Assembly (NCBI GenBank): GCA_018806915.1
Contig: JAGKQI010000047.1
Span: forward strand, 868,001-932,000
Direction: 5' to 3'
Origin: Phytophthora colocasiae
Lineage: Eukaryota > Oomycota > Peronosporomycetes > Peronosporales > Peronosporaceae
DNA length: 64,000 bases
Notes under the pieces: generated by a model
Databases searched by the model: none
What the model was told of the DNA's origin: nothing
What the model saw: only the letters and a program-made list of their open reading frames with translations
In this document: one piece after another, positions 21,396 through 30,898 of the stretch
Layout: each line of letters opens with the position of its first letter
Position numbering within the stretch: position 1 is the first letter of the stretch
Position numbers and translations under genes: made by a program

Positions 21396-22454
21396 ATGGC
21401 TACTGATCTCATCATGTCCGGCGACTGCGGTGGCACCAACACGCGTTTGTCGTTGTGGAACATCCCAAAGGAGTCCAAGCACGTCAAGGGTGACATCGCC
21501 CCCGGCTCCATGCTCTTCTCCAAGAAGTACCTGAACGAGGAGCACGCCAGTTTCGCTGAGGTCTGCCACTTGTTCCTGAACGAGGCCAAGCTGGTGAACC
21601 AGATCCCAGAGGCCTGTGTACTTGCTTGCGCTGGTCCCATTCTCAAGAACACAGTGGACTTCACGAACGTGGAGTTCGGTTGGAAGATCGATGGTCCTGG
21701 TCTTGAGAAGGAACTGGGCATCAAGAAGGTTCGCCTGATTAACGACTTTGCCGCTATGGGATATGGTCTGTTGACTCTGCGTCCCCACGAGTATATCGTG
21801 TTGAACGACGTCCCCAAGGACGAGACTGCTCCCATGGCTACCATTGGTGCTGGTACTGGTCTCGGTGAGTGTTTCTTGACCCCTGGTAACGATGGTCAGT
21901 ACTCGTGTTTTGCCTGCGAGGGTGGTCACACGGACTTCGCCCCTGCCGACGAGATCGAGATTGAGCTGTACAATGAGATCAAGGCCAAGCTTGGATGTGG
22001 CAAGCGTTTCTCCGTTGAACGTATCGTGTCTGGTCCCGGTTTGGCCACCATCTACGAGTTCTTGGCTAAGAAGTTCCCCGAGAAGGTGGACCCGAAGGTG
22101 CACGAGGAGTTCCTGAAGGCGAACACACAGCAGGGCAAGGTGATCGGCGAGAATGCGAAGACGGACGAATTGTGCAACCAGACTCTGGAGATCTTCGTGG
22201 GTGCGTACGGTCGTGAGGCTGGTAACGCGATGCTGAAGTACCTTCCTCGCGGTGGTTTCTACATCACTGGTGGTCTTGCTCCTAAGAACCTGGACTACTT
22301 CACGAAGAAGGACATTTTCCTCAACTCTGTGTTTGACAAGGGTCGTGTGAGTCCTGCTATCAAGGCTTGTCCGATCTACCTGGTGCTGAACGAGGACCTG
22401 GGTGAACGTGGTGCCCACTACTACGCGTATCAGCTCCTGACAGAGGTCTGCTAA
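21396..22454 (+). CDS. Glucokinase 3 (bacterial-type, intronless)
   Basis: A 352-residue paralogue with the same motifs as copy 1 and all catalytic residues. An in-frame ATG exists 34 codons upstream (21,294), but that stretch aligns with the 5' UTR of copy 1 and includes the candidate initiator, so the MATDLIMSG start is preferred. Residues 1-150 differ from copy 1 at only a few places (SMLF for EMLF). The middle, from the GAGTGLGE region to the GGLAPKN region, is almost base-for-base the same as copies 2 and 4. The last 40 codons return to the copy 1 type (PAIKACPIYLVLNEDLGERG), with NSVFDKG in place of KSLFDKG. Predicted cytosolic glucose kinase. Confidence 0.93.
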   Translation: MATDLIMSGDCGGTNTRLSLWNIPKESKHVKGDIAPGSMLFSKKYLNEEHASFAEVCHLFLNEAKLVNQIPEACVLACAGPILKNTVDFTNVEFGWKIDGPGLEKELGIKKVRLINDFAAMGYGLLTLRPHEYIVLNDVPKDETAPMATIGAGTGLGECFLTPGNDGQYSCFACEGGHTDFAPADEIEIELYNEIKAKLGCGKRFSVERIVSGPGLATIYEFLAKKFPEKVDPKVHEEFLKANTQQGKVIGENAKTDELCNQTLEIFVGAYGREAGNAMLKYLPRGGFYITGGLAPKNLDYFTKKDIFLNSVFDKGRVSPAIKACPIYLVLNEDLGERGAHYYAYQLLTEVC

Positions 22455-23350
22455 AATCTTGCTGCGTGCATGAAGACGCCATATAAGTCTATGCCAAGTA
22501 GGAAGCGAGCTATGTGGCCCGAATGTGATTGATAATAAACCTCTTAGTTGCGTCCTGTTTTGCCATGATGTTCGGTGTTGCCGAAGTTGAAGTGCACAAG
22601 GTCGCCCTCCCTTTTGGCAAGTCCATGCACCTTTGTATCAAGTGGCAAACATGTTGAGGTTGCTGTGGTGGGATGGGGAATTGTCAACTGAAAGGCAACT
22701 GGCAACGTTTCCACGGTCAAATCAGACCCGAGCGTCGAGGTCTCTGCTGCTGCTTGGACTTGCGGACCCAAGCAGCCGATCCCGGTCTATGCGCGAGTTG
22801 AATCCCGTCCATACTGGAATCAAGTAAGAGGCATGACGCGACGGGAGGAAGAACGCTCCATCCCCATCTGTGGCCGCTCCACCCACCGGTACAATTACAA
22901 GAAGCAACGCGGCAACATTCGACCGACCGCAGTCAGAAACAACAGAGCAGTTAGCCCACAAATTGCCACTACTGGCGAGGAATCAATGCAATATCAATTG
23001 TGCACTACAATTAGATATTCGGTTGCGTGGATTAGAAGAAGAGTTAACACCGAGAGTCAGTGAAGCCATCTCTATTTCTGCTGCACAGTCAGGCAGAAAA
23101 ATACCTTGGACAACGTATGCCATAGTCAAATGAACATAACCTGCCACGCATCTGCACCATTCGATGCGATTGTGAAAGTTCAGACTTTGGCACAGAAACC
23201 GAGGTTGCCGCTTAAACTTCAAGGCAGCAAAAGTGCATAACCTGGCATTTGCCACGTCGGCAAAGATCCTCATTGCCACCTCGACAACTCAAAGTCATTC
23301 CGGAATCTCCCGTCTCCAGAACAAGTCTACTCCCCCCCCATCTCTTCACT
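22455..23350. other. Intergenic between glucokinases 3 and 4
   Basis: No gene was seen in 896 bp. An AATAAA-like signal follows copy 3 at about 22,532. Short open frames on both strands lack paralogues and domains. The CT-rich leader just before the copy 4 ATG (ending CCCCCCCATCTCTTCACT) resembles a 5' UTR. Confidence 0.5.
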
Positions 23351-24412
23351 ATGTCTGAATTCAGCCTTATCATCTCTGGCGACTGCGGCGGCACCAACAC
23401 GCGTCTGTCCCTGTGGAAAATCCCCAATGGCGCTACGCAGCTCAAGGGCAACATTGCCCCCGGGGACGCAATTTTCGCCAAGAAGTACCTGAACGAAGAG
23501 CACTCGAGCTTTAACGAGGTTTGCCACCTGTTCATGAACGAGGCCAAGCTTACCGACCACGTGCCTGAGGCCTGTGTGCTTGCCTGTGCTGGTCCTATCC
23601 TGAACAACACGGTGGACTTCACCAACGTCGAGTTCGGCTGGAAGATCGACGGTGCCAGCCTTGAGAAGCAGCTTGGCATCAAGCAGGTGAAGTTGATCAA
23701 CGACTTTGCCGCTATGGGATATGGTCTGTTGACGCTGCGTCCTCACGAGTATATCGTGTTGAACGACGTCCCTAAGGATGAGACTGCTCCCATGGCTACC
23801 ATTGGTGCTGGTACTGGTCTCGGTGAGTGTTTCTTGACCCCTGGTAACGATGGTCAGTACTCGTGTTTTGCCTGCGAGGGTGGTCACACGGACTTCGCCC
23901 CTGCCGACGAGATCGAGATTGAGCTGTACAATGAGATCAAGGCCAAGCTTGGATGTGGCAAGCGTTTCTCCGTTGAACGTATCGTGTCTGGTCCCGGTTT
24001 GGCCACCATCTACGAGTTCTTGGCTAAGAAGTTCCCCGAGAAGGTGGACCCGAAGGTGCACGAGGAGTTCCTGAAGGCGAACACACAACAGGGCAAGGTG
24101 ATCGGCGAGAACGCAAAGACGAACGAGCTGTGCAACCAGACTCTGGAGATCTTCGTGGGTGCGTACGGCCGTGAGGCTGGTAACGCGATGCTGAAGTACC
24201 TTCCTCGCGGTGGTTTCTACATCACTGGTGGTCTTGCTCCTAAGAACCTGGACTACTTCACGAAGAAGGACATTTTCCTGAAGTCTCTGTTTGACAAGGG
24301 TCGTGTGAGTCCCGCCCTGAAGGCTTGTCCGATCTACCTCGTCCTCACGGAGGAACTTGGCGAGCGTGGTGCTCACTTCTACGCCTACCAGCTGCTGCAC
24401 TCCACTGCTTAA
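23351..24412 (+). CDS. Glucokinase 4 (bacterial-type, intronless)
   Basis: The ATG at 23,351 gives 353 residues beginning MSEFSLIISGDCGGTNTRL; the longer frame starts with TTG at 23,249 and is rejected. The N-terminal 115 residues are distinct from copies 1-3 (KIPNGATQLKGNIAPGDAIF, EKQLGIKQVKLIND) and resemble copy 5 in LIISGDCGG and PILNNTV. From the catalytic NDFAAMGYG onward the nucleotide sequence merges with copies 1-3, and the C-terminal part matches copy 2. The phosphate loop, GAGTGLGE, EGGHTDF and SGPGLATIY motifs are intact. Role is glucose phosphorylation; the mixture of distinct ends and shared middle is the clearest sign of gene conversion in the array. Confidence 0.93.
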   Translation: MSEFSLIISGDCGGTNTRLSLWKIPNGATQLKGNIAPGDAIFAKKYLNEEHSSFNEVCHLFMNEAKLTDHVPEACVLACAGPILNNTVDFTNVEFGWKIDGASLEKQLGIKQVKLINDFAAMGYGLLTLRPHEYIVLNDVPKDETAPMATIGAGTGLGECFLTPGNDGQYSCFACEGGHTDFAPADEIEIELYNEIKAKLGCGKRFSVERIVSGPGLATIYEFLAKKFPEKVDPKVHEEFLKANTQQGKVIGENAKTNELCNQTLEIFVGAYGREAGNAMLKYLPRGGFYITGGLAPKNLDYFTKKDIFLKSLFDKGRVSPALKACPIYLVLTEELGERGAHFYAYQLLHSTA

Positions 24413-25036
24413 GCTTGTCGCATCACGAGCAAGTGCTGCGGAGATGTAGACGTGACCGAAGTCGTGGACAGGAGAGGTTTCCTGTCACTGTAGGTTGACA
24501 GTACATGTAGCGTTCTGGTTGCTATCAACAACCTCATTTTGTAAAAAGATTTCTTTTTTAAAAACTAGAGTCTTGTGGTGTTGCGCTACTACGAGTAGCT
24601 GCTTGTACTTGTAGCAATCAGATCAAGTTGTGCCGTCAGCATCATTCTCTTAAACGATTGCTGGACACTTCATACTTGCAAGAGAAGACCACATTGGCAC
24701 AGGAACGAACATACAACCAGCCATTTTCGATCGCAGGAATCTGTTGTCAAGGTGCTTAATTAATAATATTATTATTAATAATAAGGTACTTAATAATAAT
24801 AGTAGTAATAATGATAATAAGGTACTGTAGTACTTAATAATAATAATAATAATATGTTTTCCTTCGTCCAACGCGATGGCTACGCTGCGATACGCACCGT
24901 AATGGCTGATTCCGTGCACCTTAACGTCTTACGTTGCGTAAATAGCGCAACTTAGAAAAACGTTGAAGTGAAAAAGCTCTTTCACTTCTAAATCTTCTCC
25001 CAGTCCTCCAGACTCGTTTCTAAACGGCGAAAACTC
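24413..25036. other. Intergenic between glucokinases 4 and 5
   Basis: No gene was seen. The region holds an AT-rich trinucleotide repeat (24,756-24,853) and the 5' flank of glucokinase 5, including GCTCTTTCACTTCTAAATC at 24,974-24,992, which weakly resembles an oomycete initiator. Confidence 0.5.
24756..24853. repeat. Imperfect (TAA/ATT)n low-complexity tract
   Basis: Interrupted arrays of AAT/ATT units (for example TAATAATAATAATAATAAT near 24,833-24,853) broken by repeated GGTACT motifs. The repeat is plainly visible; no function is implied. Confidence 0.85.
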
Positions 25037-26415
25037 ATGTCGTACGTCTTGTTCTTCTCCATTTCTAACGCGTCTTCATACCTTAACCTTCTCTTACCTA
25101 TACAGAGGTGACCTCATCATCTCCGGAGACTGTGGCGGCACTAACACGAGGCTGTCGCTGTGGCTCATCCCCAAAGGCTCCGTGGCTTTTAAAGGTTCTG
25201 TGGCTCCCGGAGAGATCACGTTTGCCAAGAAATACCACAATGAGAAGTACGGGAGCTTCTCAGAGGTCTGCCACCTGTTCATGAAGGAGGCCAGGCTCGT
25301 GGATAGGCTGCCTGTGGCCTGCGTCCTGGCCTGCGCAGGCCCGATCCTCAACAACACCGTCGAGTATGTCGCTTTCCATTTAGAAATTCATTTAGAAATG
25401 GAAACTAATTACTCGTCTACAGGTTCACGAACATCAAAGATGGCTGGAAAATCGACGGTCCTGGCCTGGAGAAGGAGTTGGGGATCACCACAGTGAAGCT
25501 CATCAATGATTTCGCTGCTATGGGCTACGGTCTCTTGACTTTGAAGCCTCATGAGTACATTGTACTCAATGAGGCTCAAAAGGAAGAGGGAATGCCAATT
25601 GCCACTATTGGAGCTGGAACGGGCCTGGGAGAGTGCTTTTTGACGGCTGATAAGGACGGCAATTACTCTTGCTTCGCCTGTGAAGGAGGCCACACTGACT
25701 TCGCTCCTGCTGATGAAATTGAGATTGAACTGTACAATTCCATTAAGGAGGAACTGGGCTGCAACCGTCGCTTCTCAGTTGAACGCATCGTTAGTGGCCC
25801 TGGACTGGCCACGATCTACCGCTTTTTGGCCAAGAAATTCCCAGATAAAGTGGACAAGAAGGTGCACACTGCCTTTATGAATGCGAAGTCGCTTCAAGGG
25901 AAGATCGTGGGGGACAATGCCAAGACGAACGAACTCTGTAACCAAGCCATGGAGATCTTTGTCGAGTACGTACTAAATTGTGTCTTGTTAGAAGATTGGA
26001 TACTAATGTTTCATTTGAGTTTAGTGCCTACGGTCGTGAAGCTGGTTGTGCCATGCTGAAATACCTGCCTCGTGGCGGATTCTACATCACTGGAGGTTTA
26101 GCACCCAAGAACTTGGACTATTTCACCCAGAAGGACATTTTCCTGAAAGCGTGCTTCAACAAGGGACGTGTGAGTCCGGCGCTGAAGGCCATTCCGATCT
26201 ACCTCGTGCTCACGGAGGATCTGGGTGAACGTGGTGCGCATTACTACGCGTATCAGTTGCTCGAGTCATACAACAGCAGCTTGCTGGGCAATACGATCGC
26301 TCGTGAACGTGTGCAGCAGAAATTCGCCACAACCGACCACTTGGCGCTGTACTCGACTATCGCAGCCACAGGTGTGGCAGTCGGTGTTGTTCTGGGAAAT
26401 CTGCTGAGAAAGTAG
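25037..26415 (+). CDS. Glucokinase 5 with C-terminal membrane segment, four exons
   Basis: Exons 25037-25041, 25106-25363, 25423-25965 and 26025-26415 give 398 residues. The first exon is only five bases (ATGTC); joining it across a 64-bp GT-AG intron restores MSGDLIISGDCGGTNTRL, matching copy 4. NDFAAMGYG, GAGTGLGECFLT, EGGHTDFAPADEIEIELY and GGLAPKNLDYF are intact. After YAYQLL, where copies 1-4 nearly end, it continues about 47 residues. This tail holds a hydrophobic stretch, LYSTIAATGVAVGVVLGNLL, followed by RK at the very C-terminus, the layout of a tail-anchored membrane protein. Membrane attachment, perhaps to mitochondria or peroxisomes, would place glucose phosphorylation at an organelle surface; this is inference. 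It is the most diverged member and the only one with clear introns. Confidence 0.88.
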
Positions 26416-26465
26416 AGATGTGAACAAAGCTCTGTTAACGTGAGCTCAAGTTGAATTTCATTTTA

Positions 26466-29400
26466 TCAGTCTCGTTGATTATCCTCAGGCTCGAGATAGA
26501 GACTTTGTTCCTTCAGGAGATCAAACACTTCAGGTCCTTCCAGCATACGTTTGCTCTTCACAGCGTCACGCATAGCTCGTTTGAATGCGCGAACATGACT
26601 TTTTAGCTCAGCCAGTTCTGTTTCCAGTGACGCGTGAAGTTTCTTGCGTTTTTCCAGTTCTCGATGCGTCGAGTACACGTTCTCTGTGACTCCGAAGAGC
26701 TTTCGACGCACTCCGTACTGATTCCCAATGATCTCATCAGCGTTCACCCACACAGTAGTGCACTCACGCTTGAGTTTCCTGACAGCTCGTTCTTCCAGTG
26801 TTCGATGTGCTTCCCAATTCTCTTTTAACTTTGTGAGAATCTCCTTTTCTCGTGGTAATCTCGCTCGACGATAGAGTTCGTCCATCGGGTTGCGTCTGGC
26901 TTCTAGTCTCCCGAGCAGCGATCGGTCATATTGTTCCTTGGATTTAAGTGCTGCAACAGCTTTGCTGATTTCGAACAGCTTTCGAGCTTGTCGAGAGCGG
27001 TAAATTCTCTGTAGTAATGAAGCAGCGTTGGTCTTCGCCTGGAGAAGCTGTGCGAAGTGTTTACGTCCAACATGACCTCGATACATTTTCTGGATAAGTT
27101 GCGCAGCTTCAAGACTTCGTTGTCGATGTCTTTCAGCTTTAAACTCCAATCGTCCTTGATGACCACGAAAGACGCGTTGAATGTCCCCAACAGCGTGGAT
27201 TTTCGCTTCTCGTTTGCGACTCAGGCGAAGTTTCTTAATCCACTCCTTCATGTACCGTTGAATGCACTGCACAGCAAGAAATTGCCGCCATTTCTTGATT
27301 TTCAGCATCTTCCGACGTGCCAATACACTTTTCATCCACTGTTGAATGCAAAGAACTGCTCCTTTGTTGATAAATTGGCGCCGGAGCAGAGCTTGCGTCG
27401 CGTTTTGACCTTTTTTGGCATATTTTGCATTGCGAATTTTACGAAATAGCACTGCTCGCTTCCGTCCCAGCATCCCACGATAGCACCGCTGAATATCTAA
27501 AGCTGCTTCATTTCGGTATTTTGCCACAGCTGCACGAACGATTTTCCTCATTCCCGTCACGATACGCGCATATCGAACTCTTTGTTGCGTGTGGATTATC
27601 AGATTTCGTTTATGCAGATACCATTTCCGTGCATTGTAGCGTCTCCACTGCGTCTGAATCACGATCACATTATTCGTAGCTAAATTTCGATAAAAGGCAA
27701 CTTGTTTGCGAGCCAAATGACCACGGAAAACTCGTTGAATTGTCAGAGCCGCAGAATTCATCTCAATACGCATCACAGACACACGCCACATGGCCAATTT
27801 CCGACGCCAAACACTTTGGATCTTTATCGCTGCGTCGCGGTAAAATCCCAAATATTTGGTGAAATTCTGTCGACGCTTGTGCTTCCGCCACTGTCCTTGA
27901 ATGTTGCAAATTTTCTCCACGAGCCATCGTGAACGAGCTCGAAATTCGCGATGATTTAGACATTTGCGATACCATCGCCAGATCTTCCCAGCACACTCGA
28001 GTTTTCGCTCGTAAATGAGTTTTTCATATTTTTTCCGGCCGAGAAATCCACGATACACACGTTGGATCTCTCGAGCGTTGTAGTTGCGAATTTTCATGCG
28101 GACAACGTAGTGCGCTCGATAACCTCGTTGGATTTTCCTAACGGCCAGATTTGCAGTGAATCGCCACGTTCGGACTTCTCTTCGAACACGATTACCGCGG
28201 ATATGAGCTTGCACGAATACAATTTTACCAACACTTTCTTTGAGCGAAAGTAAATGTAAAAAGCGACGCCAAGCTAGAAATTCACGTGCACATTTCTGAA
28301 TTTTTCTGGCAGCTCTGGACTCGCGTAACAGTGGCCGCTTTGCAAGAAACGATATCGTGAATCTCTTGTTATTCCACCTGCGAAATTTCGACTGTAACAC
28401 AGCAGCAGCTTCATACTGCATCTGCATCAGTCGAAGTAGATCGATGTGAACTTTCGGCAGGGGGTTAAGTACCATTGTCGAATTACCACCTCCAGTAGCT
28501 ATCGTCTTGATAGAAGATGCTACCGTGAAAGGTTTCGTAAAAGGCAGGAGATTATCGTTGCAGTGTTTAACCATTTTCTGGGATAATCGAGCACAACCCT
28601 TTAAACGCAGCTCCTGGATCTGCTGACAGCTAGTACACAGCACTTGCAGTCCTTCGTCAGTCACACGAGTATTCCCACTGATATCAAGCACCTCCAACGG
28701 AATTTTCGTGAATGCAAGCGCTGTCAGAGTTCTGTCAGTGATGCCCCATGTGTTGGCTAGCAACAGAACTTTTAACTGAAAACAATGTGAAGCTAGCGCT
28801 TCAGCCGCGAAATCAGTGATCTGAGTACACTACAAGGGAGAAAACAGCTTCTACGTTAGAATAATTACCAAACGATGGTTATTCTAATCTGTAAGTCTTA
28901 CCTTGGAGAGATTAATGCTCTCTAGTTGTCGACATGCAGTTGCTATAATGCTCACGCCAGTGTCACAGATATTGGATGCACTTAAATCAACCCGTCTTAG
29001 CGGGTGTGATAGATGAAAGCCGCTTGCTGTTGAAGACACGAGATGCATGAAACAAACAGGGGTTTCGAGGTCTTGCCGCTCTGAGATGTCTAGAATTTGC
29101 AACTTCCGGCACATTTTCCCGAGTAACTTGAATGTTTGTGTTGTGATATTCCTCCCAGACAATGAAATGTTCGTGAGTAATGGGCATCCCTTAGCGATCT
29201 CCATGATCCCCTGATCCGATACCTTCCTCAAACCTTTGAGGTTAAGCTTGGCAAGGTTCCCACCGTATTTTCCAATTGCCACCATTGCGCTATCTCCGAT
29301 GTTTAAACAATTTTTCAGGTTTAAAGTGGTCAAATTCGTTTGTGGAGTATCATCCTCGTCATCTCGGATCTTCTCTTCCTCAAGTGAAAACAAACTTTTA

Positions 29401-30723
29401 ATGCCCGTATCACTGATAAGAGGACATCCTTGCATATCCAGTCTGGCAAATACAGGTGATGATATCAACGGTGCCATAAGGAGTAAGGCGAAATCCGACA
29501 GTTCCGTACATCGAGCGACATTGAGACTCTGTAAGGCTCCACAGCCTTTAATAATCCAGCTTATTGCCGTTTCATCGATTTTGATTCCGCTTAGACTCAA
29601 CGATGTGAGAGAGTGAAGTCCAGGGCTGTTTTCAAAGCCAAAGAAGGCCATGTTGTCCACGCTCAGGCAGTCGTCCACAGCCAGATACTGCATTTCCATA
29701 CCTTTCACGGTCGAGTTGGCAAGATACGAGATGCCGGAAGACGTTAGATTCTTGCACTGTCGAACGTCTAGGTAACGAAGTGTACAGGACGCCGATGGTC
29801 GATTCGTATTGGCGAGACATTGCAGAAACGCATCCGTGACACCCGGACATCCTCGAACAGAGAGTGAGTGTAAGCGCTTGCAGTCTTTCCAGACGTTGCT
29901 GAGTACAGCACTGGAGAAATGGTGACATTCATCGAGATAAATCTCCTGTAGTAAGCTCAAATGACGACGAATGGTGTTCAATCCTTCATCGGTCAGGGCG
30001 TGGCATCTAAGCAACAAGCAGAACAAACAAAACCAACGTAAGCCATTATTTCTTGGGGGTTTGTTTCGATAGCTTACCTAGAAACATTTAAGCTCGTCAA
30101 ATAATAAAATTTGCTCAGATAGGCAACACCATTGTTGGTAATAGAAGTTCCTTCTAACACAAGAGCTCGAAAAGTACCAGAACCTATTCACAAGGAAATT
30201 AATGGCGATTTACCGGCAAATGTTGTCAATACTTTTACGTCATTTGTTTCTGTACCAGGTACTGCAGCAATAGCAACTAGCCAATTATTCGAGACGCTAG
30301 CAAAGTGGCGCAAATTAACCTCTCGCTTGATCACAAGTCCTCTAGAATCCTATCCGAAAACTAGTGAATCAGTGATTTCGCCATTTTAATGCCAAGATCG
30401 CAATGTACCTGACAGAAAAGCTCTGCTGGAGGCGCTGCTAAGCTCTTTACGCTCCCTCGGCAATGAACTGTAGCTCGATGCATCTACCATTTGCACAATT
30501 GAATGACAAAAAGATATCACCGTCGCTTTATCACGAATAACTTCTTCGGGAAGACAAGAGCACAACGCACCCGTTCCATCAGATTCTCTGACAACTTGTT
30601 ACCGGCATCTCGCTCTTTCTTGCGTCGAAGGACCTCTAGTCTCGACTGTAAAACTTCATCCTCCATTGATGCCATCGAGTTTTTGTTTATGCTAAAACGT
30701 CGCTTTGCTAACAACCTTGGCAT
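26466..30723 (-). CDS. F-box-like / LRR / multi-IQ calmodulin-binding protein
   Basis: Six exons (30603-30723, 30409-30543, 30256-30339, 30078-30183, 28902-30006, 26466-28829) join across 59-72 bp introns to 1304 residues with every phase consistent. Residues about 85-115 (RHFASVSNNWLVAIAA) resemble the end of an F-box. Cysteine-containing leucine-rich repeats of the F-box/AMN1 type follow to about 600 (LNVSRCHALTDEGL, LDVRQCKNLTSSGI, LDISGNTRVTDEGLQVL). About 16-18 IQ motifs then occupy roughly 630-1150 (IQRGYRAHYVVRMK, IQRVYRGFLGRKKYE, IQKMYRGHVGRKHF), each a likely calmodulin or light-chain site. The C-terminus is Glu/Lys-rich and probably coiled. A scaffold or ubiquitin-ligase adaptor role is possible; no catalytic domain is present. 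The start could also be the ATG at 30,675. It is convergent with glucokinase 5. Confidence 0.78.
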
Positions 30724-30772
30724 TTGCTTGGTATTGTTAGGTACAAGCGCTTACATTTATTTAATACAACAC

Positions 30773-30898
30773 TTCATCTACTTGACATTTCATGTGTTGT
30801 CGGAGGAGAATGCGAGTCAGGAGACGAACGTCGTCGAGAAACTCGCGCTTTTCTCCGCAGGCATCTTCAGCATGGCCATGCTGGCCGCCTGGGCATAG
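30773..30898 (+). pseudogene. 3' fragment of a ZIP metal transporter (duplicated)
   Basis: The last 41 codons of the ZIP gene at 53,371-57,041 reappear here (SEENASQETNVVEKLALF to MAMLAAWA and stop), with a few changes (LTFHVLSEE for LAFHELSEE, FSAGIF for FSTGIF). Nothing upstream of 30,773 matches the transporter, so this is a truncated copy created by the inverted duplication. It has no start and cannot make a transporter. Confidence 0.85.

Noticed and set aside
30184..30213. A 30-nt GT-AG intron in the F-box/LRR/IQ gene
   Set aside because: Too short; a donor further upstream gives a 72-bp intron in the same phase, in line with the others in this gene.
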